Shown piece after piece: positions 1 through 4,697 of a stretch of 8,473 bases of DNA. The stretch covers positions 1-8,473 of the forward strand of contig CAZJUO010000057.1 in NCBI GenBank assembly GCA_964549245.1, written 5' to 3'. Under the pieces are notes generated by a model that saw nothing but the letters and a program-made list of their open reading frames with translations, was not told the origin of the DNA and did no database searches. Both the position numbers and the translations under genes were made by a program. How positions within the stretch are numbered: the first letter of the stretch is position 1; the number at the start of each line of letters is the position of its first letter. The stretch is from CAZJUO01 sp964549245 (lineage in GTDB: Bacteria; Patescibacteriota; Patescibacteriia; UBA10025; JAHIVO01).

Positions 1-53
1 TAGTAGTTAAAAATTTAATTTATTAGTTATAATAATATTATGTTTAAAAAAAA

Positions 54-82
54 TTGACCAGATTAAGAATATTACCTATAAT
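54..82 (+). promoter_or_regulatory. Sigma70-type promoter of the first gene
   Basis: TTGACC (54-59) and a perfect TATAAT (77-82) are separated by 17 bases, so 11 of 12 consensus positions match. The expected start of transcription is near base 89, giving a leader of roughly 33 bases before the ATG at 122. The upstream 50 bases are very AT-rich, as UP-element-like DNA would be. This is one of the two best promoters in the window and implies that the downstream gene is transcribed on its own. Confidence 0.8.
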
Positions 83-109
83 TGTGAAAAGTTCTTTATA
101 TTTAATGCC

Positions 110-115
110 AGGAGG
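110..115 (+). promoter_or_regulatory. Strong Shine-Dalgarno sequence
   Basis: AGGAGG lies 6 bases before the ATG at 122 and fixes that start, rather than the in-frame ATG three codons later. It stands out because the cell-division cluster genes further along have no comparable site. Confidence 0.85.
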
Positions 116-121
116 ATTGCT

Positions 122-751
122 ATGAAAATGAATGGTAATTGGCTGAAAATAGCCATCAATCTTGCAATACAGCATCCAGAAGTATGTGCCCATGACATGC
201 AAACTACTCCAGCAAATATAGGAGCGTATACGAAAGGAGTACGCAGGGCGATATTTGAAGATAAATATTCGCTAAAGAGCTGTGAGTATAACAAGCTGTT
301 AGTATGTTTGTATGTTTTTCTGGAGTCTTTGGATGAAAAACGTGTCATTACCGAAATTATATGGAAGCAGTATCAGCAAAGCGGGCAATTGTTTAAAGAG
401 GAGATTAAACAGTATAATATTGCCGCCAATGGAAAGAGCGAAGCTATCAGTGACGGCAATGCTGTTCAAGAGCAGCACTATGAAGCCATATTGGAATCAT
501 TGAGGGAAAAACAAAGAAAAAGAAAAAGGGAGTTTATCTCAAAGGGATTTGCTTACTGGCTGGAAAATGACGCTAAAACTTTCAATAAATATTGGGAGTT
601 TGTGAAATTACAATGCGACGGAAACAAGGAATTGCTGGTGGCAGTTAGACGGGCGATCGCGCTATTAACTACCTTGTTTCATATGGTAGAGCAAAATGCG
701 GACATCAATGAGCAAGTCAATAGTATTTTATCGAGAAAGAGCGGATACTAA
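122..751 (+). CDS. Unrecognised helical cytoplasmic protein, 209 aa
   Basis: I do not recognise this protein. It has no signal peptide and no convincing membrane segment, and it looks largely alpha-helical. The middle (about residues 85-140) is strongly charged and ends in a basic cluster, KQRKRKRE (130-137), which could contact nucleic acid or a partner; that is inference only. The word VRRAI occurs twice, at residues 40-44 and 175-179, once in each half. Two Tyr/Trp-rich patches (AYWLEND near 144-150, KYWEF near 156-160) precede a more hydrophobic C-terminal helix. The gene is a unit of its own: a near-consensus promoter at 54-82, AGGAGG before the ATG, and an intrinsic terminator that overlaps the stop codon. 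It runs toward lexA, which is on the opposite strand. That the reading frame is real is well supported by these signals; its function is unknown. Confidence 0.8.
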   Translation: MKMNGNWLKIAINLAIQHPEVCAHDMQTTPANIGAYTKGVRRAIFEDKYSLKSCEYNKLLVCLYVFLESLDEKRVITEIIWKQYQQSGQLFKEEIKQYNIAANGKSEAISDGNAVQEQHYEAILESLREKQRKRKREFISKGFAYWLENDAKTFNKYWEFVKLQCDGNKELLVAVRRAIALLTTLFHMVEQNADINEQVNSILSRKSGY

Positions 752-768
752 GACCGCTCTTTTTTTTT
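736..768 (+). terminator. Intrinsic terminator, overlapping the stop codon
   Basis: AAAGAGCGG (736-744) pairs perfectly with CCGCTCTTT (754-762) around a 9-base loop, followed by an unbroken run of T to 768. The stop codon of the upstream gene (749-751) lies inside the loop. The hairpin also sits just beyond the end of the convergent lexA gene. On that strand it is followed by only three T, so it may terminate lexA transcription weakly as well. Confidence 0.9.
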
Positions 769-771
769 ACT

Positions 772-1386
772 TTAAAACTTTCTGATAATTCCCAAAACTC
801 TTCCCTGGACAATAACGTTTTTCTCGTAACGAGGTTTATACTTCTTGTTAGCCGGCTGCAAGCGGATGTAGTTTTTGGTTCGAAAGAATTTTTTTAATGT
901 GGCGGTACCGTCTTCGAGCATAGCTACCACCGTATCGCCGTTTTTGGCATATTCTGTTTTTTCGCAGACCACGAAATCACCATCAGTAATCAAACTTTCG
1001 ATCATAGAGTCGCCACGCACTTTGAGGATAAAAGCATTTTTGTTTCCCACCAATTCCTTGGGTACGGGGATTTCGGTTTCTCGGTCCTCGATGGCTTCGA
1101 TAGGTTCACCGGCAGTGATTAGGCCTACTACCGGAATATTAATGGCAGCGTCATGAAGCGACTCTTTTTCCAGATCAGGTATGGTGATGCCCCGTGCTTG
1201 GTCTTTATCGCGGCTAATAAAACCATTGTCCTCCAAAAATTGGAGGTGTTCATGAACCGTGGCCAGAGATGAGAGATTGAACTCTTTGGCGATTTCGGTA
1301 AGCGTCGGAGCATAATCATGCTGTGTAATATAATCTTTCAGGTATTGGAGAATTTGCTGCTTTTTTTTAGGTAAGACGGTAGTCAT
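772..1386 (-). CDS. lexA: LexA SOS repressor (self-cleaving, S24 family)
   Basis: Transcriptional repressor of the DNA-damage (SOS) response. It binds operators as a dimer and cleaves itself when stimulated by RecA filaments. The 204-residue length is typical. The N-terminal winged helix-turn-helix (about 1-70) has the pattern APTLTEIA...SSLATVHEHLQFLEDNGFI, with TVHEHL resembling Gram-positive-type LexA. The C-terminal peptidase domain (about 83-204) keeps the Ala92-Gly93 cleavage bond in LITAGEP, the nucleophile Ser127 in RGDSM, and the general base Lys165 in ATLKKF, so it should be active. The ATG at 1384-1386 gives the canonical N-terminus; no Shine-Dalgarno sequence precedes it. The gene is divergent from the membrane metallopeptidase-like gene at 1449 and shares a 62-base AT-rich gap with it. 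I could not identify a LexA operator there with confidence. No recA or polymerase gene is present in the window. Confidence 0.95.
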   Translation of the reverse strand: MTTVLPKKKQQILQYLKDYITQHDYAPTLTEIAKEFNLSSLATVHEHLQFLEDNGFISRDKDQARGITIPDLEKESLHDAAINIPVVGLITAGEPIEAIEDRETEIPVPKELVGNKNAFILKVRGDSMIESLITDGDFVVCEKTEYAKNGDTVVAMLEDGTATLKKFFRTKNYIRLQPANKKYKPRYEKNVIVQGRVLGIIRKF

Positions 1387-1448
1387 ATTTTTTAAATTTT
1401 TAATTTATAATGTATAATGAATATAGTTTGGTAATGGAAGTATAGTAT
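1387..1448. promoter_or_regulatory. Divergent promoter region, lexA / HELSH protein
   Basis: This gap between two divergent genes must hold both promoters. The 7-base word TATAATG occurs twice in tandem (1406-1412 and 1413-1419), giving two perfect -10-like hexamers for the plus strand, though neither has a good -35. For the minus strand, TTCCAT (1439-1434) and TATACA (1416-1411) are 17 bases apart and are a plausible weak pair for lexA. A modest ribosome binding site, GGAAG (1436-1440), lies 8 bases before the plus-strand ATG. The assignment of hexamers is tentative. Confidence 0.45.
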
Positions 1449-2234
1449 ATGATAGGAATTTTAAATTTATTTTTACCTTTGGTTATTCTGGTATTGATAT
1501 TATATGCCTTATCTCGAACGGTGGATGGGCTGGTTTTACGACGTTTGGGACGGGGATGGTATTTAGTAACTATGTGGCCAGGAGTAGTGGTGCATGAATT
1601 ATCACATTTCGTTGGCTGCCTTATTACTTTTACCAAAGTATATAAAGTGCGCTTGTTTTATCCGTCAGGAAGTTCGCTTGGTTTCGTACAGCACGAGCGG
1701 GTCCATAACCCTATTACCAAAATTGTAATTTCTATTGCTCCGCTATTTGGCGGTACGGCGGTGATTTGGCTGTTAACCAAATGGCTGTGGCCTGATTTAT
1801 ATGCGATGCAACTAACGTCTCTGCACCAAGCAGTATCTGACGTCACGAGTTGGGATACTTTTTTTAGCATTACCAGCTATTATGCCAATCAGTTTTGGAT
1901 GTATATAAAGGATCTTGTACTGCAATTTGATTTTACGAGGTGGCAAACGTATGTATTTATCTATGCCATGTTATCATTGAGTTCTCACGCGGCACCGTCA
2001 AAAGAAGATTTGAAGCATACCTATTGGGGGATCGGCGGTTTGGCTGTTATCTTTACCTTTCTCTATATATTAGACCAATGGCTGCAAGCCTCTATTACCT
2101 GGACTATTATTCAATGGCTGACCAAGCCTATATCATTGGCAGCGGCTTTTCTGGCTTATGGGGTGATTTTTGCTGCTTTGAGTGTGGTATTGTTGTTTAT
2201 AATGAGCTTAGTAATACGATTGTTTAAAAGGTAG
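1449..2234 (+). CDS. Multi-pass membrane protein with HELSH zinc-protease-type motif
   Basis: A 261-residue integral membrane protein. It begins with a hydrophobic segment (about 3-21) and has further ones near 40-60, 90-110, 165-180, 195-210 and 228-257. The sequence VVHELSH places an HExxH motif (His49, Glu50, His53) in a hydrophobic stretch, as in site-2 protease/M50-type intramembrane zinc metallopeptidases, where the two His bind zinc and Glu is the catalytic base. The standard second M50 motif (NxxPG or LDG) is not evident. A later polar patch, SSHAAPSKEDLKH (178-190), offers His180, Glu186 or Asp187 as a possible third zinc ligand. Calling it a protease is therefore inference from one motif plus topology. 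GGAAG 8 bases upstream supports the ATG. It is divergent from lexA, which suggests but does not prove shared regulation. Confidence 0.8.
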   Translation: MIGILNLFLPLVILVLILYALSRTVDGLVLRRLGRGWYLVTMWPGVVVHELSHFVGCLITFTKVYKVRLFYPSGSSLGFVQHERVHNPITKIVISIAPLFGGTAVIWLLTKWLWPDLYAMQLTSLHQAVSDVTSWDTFFSITSYYANQFWMYIKDLVLQFDFTRWQTYVFIYAMLSLSSHAAPSKEDLKHTYWGIGGLAVIFTFLYILDQWLQASITWTIIQWLTKPISLAAAFLAYGVIFAALSVVLLFIMSLVIRLFKR

Positions 2235-2246
2235 TTGCAGGCTTAA

Positions 2247-2282
2247 AAGAGCTATACGTTTTATAGGTGCAGAAGAGCTATA
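2247..2282. repeat. 10-base direct repeat in non-coding DNA
   Basis: AAGAGCTATA occurs at 2247-2256 and again at 2273-2282, spaced by 26 bases. The second copy runs on into another AGAGC. It lies just after the membrane-protein gene and may be the remnant of a small tandem duplication. I see no gene in 2235-2476. Confidence 0.5.
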
Positions 2283-2320
2283 AGAGCGAGAGGTTAATGG
2301 GTAGATAGGCTCAAAGGCAA

Positions 2321-2358
2321 ATAGGATATTCTTTTAACTGTTTAACTTATTATCCTAT
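2321..2358. repeat. 8-base inverted repeat with 22-base loop
   Basis: ATAGGATA (2321-2328) and TATCCTAT (2351-2358) are exact complements. The loop carries the word TTTAACT twice. Nearby, TAGTTCAT also occurs twice (starting about 2374 and 2383). There is no T run after the stem, so it is not an intrinsic terminator. It could be an RNA structure at the 3' end of the upstream transcript or a protein site; function unknown. Confidence 0.45.
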
Positions 2359-2476
2359 CAACATCTATACGTGTAGTTCATATAGTTCATTTTACCCTAT
2401 ATTATAGTATAACCGAATAAAAACCGAAGGTCAATCATAGTTATCCACAGTCAAAATATTTTAATTTTTCAATAAT

Positions 2477-2503
2477 AAATCCAAGTAATACTTGGATTTT
2501 TTT
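2477..2503 (+). terminator. Intrinsic terminator (orphan position)
   Basis: AAATCCAAGT (2477-2486) pairs perfectly over 10 bases with ACTTGGATTT (2490-2499) around a 3-base loop, and seven T follow from 2497. It is about 240 bases after the stop of the membrane-protein gene, so it ends either a long 3' untranslated tail or a separate short transcript. It insulates the mraZ promoters downstream. Confidence 0.85.
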
Positions 2504-2574
2504 ATATTTTCAATATCTAGTGTTGTTTTGTTTTATGGGCATACCATATAAAGTTATTGTAATGAAATAGCATC

Positions 2575-2603
2575 TTGACTTTTACTATTATATATTTTAT
2601 AGC
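2575..2603 (+). promoter_or_regulatory. Candidate upstream promoter P1 of mraZ
   Basis: TTGACT (2575-2580) and TATAGC (2598-2603) are separated by 17 bases. The -10 is weaker than in P2. The word TTGACTTTTAC that begins here recurs at P2, 40 bases further on. Confidence 0.45.
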
Positions 2604-2614
2604 GGGCAGGTAAA

Positions 2615-2643
2615 TTGACTTTTACCAAAAAGTGGTGTAAAAT
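2615..2643 (+). promoter_or_regulatory. Likely main promoter P2 of the mraZ cluster
   Basis: TTGACT (2615-2620) and TAAAAT (2638-2643) are separated by 17 bases, with 10 of 12 consensus positions matching. Transcription would start near 2650, leaving a leader of about 90 bases before the mraZ ATG. The first two MraZ-type boxes (2629-2635 and 2639-2645) lie in the spacer and over the -10, so MraZ binding there should block polymerase. Confidence 0.65.
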
Positions 2644-2676
2644 GGATATACAAGGTAGCAAAGTGGATAAAAGTGG
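2629..2676 (+). promoter_or_regulatory. MraZ operator: four AAAGTGG-type boxes
   Basis: AAAGTGG occurs at 2629-2635, 2660-2666 and 2670-2676, with a one-mismatch copy AAAATGG at 2639-2645. Within each pair the repeat step is exactly 10 bases, and the two pairs are 31 bases apart (start to start). MraZ is known to bind short direct repeats on a 10-base step upstream of its own gene: TGGGN-type boxes in E. coli and AAAGTG(T/G) boxes in Mollicutes. The match to the latter, the placement over promoter P2 and the adjacent mraZ gene make negative autoregulation the best reading. Confidence 0.75.
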
Positions 2677-2740
2677 GGATAACCCCAGATATCTGTGGAC
2701 AAGCTTGTTTTGAGAACTACTAATTATTTTATTTCAGTCC

Positions 2741-3172
2741 ATGTTTATTGGAGAATACAACCATAGTATTGATGAAAAAGGCAGGCTGGCCATACCGGTT
2801 AAGTTTCGTGGTGATTTGGCTAAGGGCGCGGTAGTGACTAGAGGACTTGATAATTGTTTGTTTTTGTATCCGCAAAAGGATTGGGAAACACTGGCTGAAA
2901 AACTGTCAAAGTTGCCCATTTCAAAAGCCAATACCAGAGCCTTTGCCCGCTTGATGTTAGCTGGAGCCATGGATTGTGAAATTGATAAACAGGGACGGAT
3001 AATTGTTCCGGATTATTTACGAAAATATGCAGGTGTCAAGAAAAAAGTTGTGGTGGCGGGTTTGTACAATCGGTTGGAATTATGGAACGAGGAAGCGTGG
3101 GATAAATACAAACAGGGGACTGAAAAAAAGAGCGGCGATATAGCGGAAGCCCTGGGCGAGTTGGGAGTTTAA
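2741..3172 (+). CDS. mraZ: Transcriptional regulator MraZ
   Basis: DNA-binding regulator at the head of the division/cell-wall cluster, 143 residues as usual for the family. It contains two SpoVT/AbrB-like swapped-hairpin modules. The first starts MFIGEYNHSIDEKGRL, with the signature DEKGR at 11-15. The second has DCEIDKQGRIIVP, with DKQGR at 82-86. A third family hallmark, GLYNRLELWNEEAWDKY, follows at about 107-123. MraZ proteins form ring-shaped oligomers that bind repeated boxes in front of their own gene, and such boxes lie at 2629-2676. The ATG is the canonical family start; no Shine-Dalgarno sequence is visible before it. The next gene, rsmH, is 152 bases downstream in the same direction. 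Confidence 0.97.
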   Translation: MFIGEYNHSIDEKGRLAIPVKFRGDLAKGAVVTRGLDNCLFLYPQKDWETLAEKLSKLPISKANTRAFARLMLAGAMDCEIDKQGRIIVPDYLRKYAGVKKKVVVAGLYNRLELWNEEAWDKYKQGTEKKSGDIAEALGELGV

Positions 3173-3206
3173 ATTTTGTTCGTTCACAAAATAAGCGCGA
3201 ATTTCT

Positions 3207-3303
3207 AAATTCGAAATCCGAAACAATATTTAATGTTCTGAGTTCAAAACAATTTTAGAAATTTAAATTTTAAAATTTATAAATTGTTTCGAGCTTCGAA
3301 TTT
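3207..3303. repeat. Imperfect 21-base inverted repeat between mraZ and rsmH
   Basis: The arm at 3207-3227 is complementary to the arm at 3283-3303 with three mismatches, enclosing a 55-base AT-rich interior. The first arm begins inside a smaller perfect hairpin, CGAATTT (3198-3204) with AAATTCG (3207-3213). The interior holds further nested complementary words (AACAATTT at 3248-3255 with AAATTGTT at 3281-3288). The gap (3173-3324) contains no gene and no T-tailed hairpin, so the mraZ transcript probably continues into rsmH through this structure. Confidence 0.6.
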
Positions 3304-3324
3304 CGTATTCTGAAACTAAATCAT

Positions 3325-4281
3325 ATGCACATCCCCGTACTTTTAGAAGAAACTATATCACTTTTGGCACCGCAAGCCAACCAGCATTTTATCGATTGTA
3401 CTCTGGGAGGCGGCGGGCACGCCAAAAAAATTCTCGATCAAACTTCACCTGACGGACATTTGCTGGCTATTGACGCGGATGGGCAGGCGATTGCCCACGG
3501 GAAGAAGACGTTGGAAAGCTATAGCGGTCGTGTGGTGTTTGTCCAAGAAAATTTTTTAAAAATAAAACAAATATACAATGAACAGTTCGCTCTATATTCG
3601 ATTAACGGTATTTTATGTGACCTTGGGGTATCATCTTTTGAGCTCAAAGATTCAGATCGAGGATTTTCTTGGCAGATAGACGCGCCGCTCGATATGCGGT
3701 TTGATACACGGCAATCATTAACCGCCGCAGAAATTGTAAACACATGGCCGTCCGAACAATTACAACAAATACTTCAGGAGTATGGCCAGGAACCATTGGC
3801 GTACGAAGTAACAAAACAAATAATCAATTCGCGTCAAAAACAACCAATAACAAAAACAAAAACTCTGGCCGAGGCCATACTCCTGGCCTATCGACATAAA
3901 TTAAAAACGAAAAAAGAAATACCGTGGATCGGCGGAAAGCATCCCGCTACCAAAACCTTCCAAGCCCTGCGCATTGCCGTTAATGACGAACTTGCTAGTA
4001 TTGCCGCATTGCTGCCGCAGGCTATTGATATCGTAGAGCCGGGAGGCCGGGTAGCAATCATTTCCTTCCACTCGCTGGAAGACTCGATGGTAAAAAAATA
4101 TTTCCGCCAGGAAGCCCGCGATTGCCTTTGCCCGCCAGAACTGCCGGAATGCCGTTGCGGTCATCGGGCCAGCATAAAGCTGGTAACTAAAAAACCGATA
4201 CAACCAAGCGAGCAGGAAAAGAAAGCCAATCCATCATCCCGCAGCGCTCGCCTGCGCGTGGTAGAAAAACTAAAACAATGA
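3325..4281 (+). CDS. rsmH: 16S rRNA m4C1402 N4-methyltransferase RsmH (MraW)
   Basis: S-adenosylmethionine-dependent enzyme that methylates N4 of C1402 in the decoding centre of 16S rRNA. The 318-residue length is normal. The start MHIPVLLEE is the canonical family N-terminus. The SAM-binding motif DCTLGGGGH is at 24-32, with an acidic residue after the next strand (LAIDAD, 47-52). CDLGVSS (98-104) and DRGFSW (111-116) follow. The C-terminal half has the signatures KTFQALRIAVNDEL (210-223), ISFHSLEDSMVKKYF (246-260) and NPSSRSARLRVVEK (302-315). A CxC-x6-CxC-G-H cluster (Cys267, 269, 276, 278 and His280) could bind a metal. No Shine-Dalgarno sequence precedes the ATG. The stop codon overlaps the next start as ATGA, so the two genes are translationally coupled. 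Confidence 0.97.
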   Translation: MHIPVLLEETISLLAPQANQHFIDCTLGGGGHAKKILDQTSPDGHLLAIDADGQAIAHGKKTLESYSGRVVFVQENFLKIKQIYNEQFALYSINGILCDLGVSSFELKDSDRGFSWQIDAPLDMRFDTRQSLTAAEIVNTWPSEQLQQILQEYGQEPLAYEVTKQIINSRQKQPITKTKTLAEAILLAYRHKLKTKKEIPWIGGKHPATKTFQALRIAVNDELASIAALLPQAIDIVEPGGRVAIISFHSLEDSMVKKYFRQEARDCLCPPELPECRCGHRASIKLVTKKPIQPSEQEKKANPSSRSARLRVVEKLKQ

Positions 4282-4634
4282 CAAAATTTATTAGCCAAAA
4301 TTACAAAAACAAAAACGATGTTTCACCGCAGGGAAAACACGGACGGGCTACTATGCGGCGTTTAAGCCTCAATGTGGTACTCTTGGCGCTTATTATTTTC
4401 ATCGGCATTTCGTATTTATATTACATTAACCAAACAGCTACCGGGGGTTTTGACATCAAGGGCTTGGAAAGTTCTATCGAGCAGCTTACCAAAGAGAATA
4501 AAACCTTGGAAATTGAGGCAGCTAAACTGCGGTCATTATCACATATTGAGCAGGCCAGCCAGGAACTGGAAATGGTGGCTACTGCCCGGATAGAGTATTT
4601 ATCAAGCACTGATACTTCGGTAGCGGTCAAATAG
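4278..4634 (+). CDS. ftsL: FtsL-like septum protein, single membrane pass with coiled coil
   Basis: Small bitopic protein, 118 residues. A basic cytoplasmic tail (about 1-29) precedes one transmembrane segment (about 31-50). After that comes an external heptad-like coiled coil (about 58-88, with LESSIEQLTKENKTLEIEAAKLRSL) and then a tail, SHIEQASQELEMVATARIEYL. The tail resembles the end of FtsL/DivIC proteins, where a helix break is followed by a short Leu-Met pattern. Members of this family connect FtsB/DivIC and the FtsW-FtsI synthase in the divisome. Sequence alone does not separate FtsL from FtsB/DivIC, but the place between rsmH and ftsI is that of ftsL in most bacteria. The start is fixed by the ATGA overlap with rsmH. 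Confidence 0.85.
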   Translation: MTKFISQNYKNKNDVSPQGKHGRATMRRLSLNVVLLALIIFIGISYLYYINQTATGGFDIKGLESSIEQLTKENKTLEIEAAKLRSLSHIEQASQELEMVATARIEYLSSTDTSVAVK

Positions 4635-4697
4635 TTATGGGCAAGGGGAGCAGTGTGGCGGTAAAACGTGGTGGTGCTACCTCATCATCATTACTTT

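Larger units (their letters stand above)
2441..2702. other. DnaA-box-like sites in the long intergenic region
   Basis: A perfect match to the classical DnaA box, TTATCCACA, lies at 2441-2449 on the plus strand. On the minus strand, TTATCCACT (2670-2662) and TTGTCCACA (2702-2694) each differ at one base. The DNA between them is very AT-rich. This could be a replication-related or DnaA-regulated region, but dnaA, dnaN, gyrB or rpmH are not in the window, and the site at 2662-2670 overlaps an MraZ-type box that explains it equally well. Confidence 0.25.

Noticed and set aside
76..348. 90-codon minus-strand frame
   Set aside because: It runs antisense over the promoter and first part of the gene at 122, whose own signals are strong.
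1940..2227. 95-codon plus-strand frame inside the membrane-protein gene
   Set aside because: Alternate-frame shadow within a gene that has a full-length frame, a ribosome binding site and an HExxH motif.
2235..2740. CRISPR array, tRNA or insertion-sequence ends in the long gap
   Set aside because: No regularly spaced repeats with spacers, no cloverleaf-like GTTCRA loop, and no transposase or terminal inverted repeats were seen.
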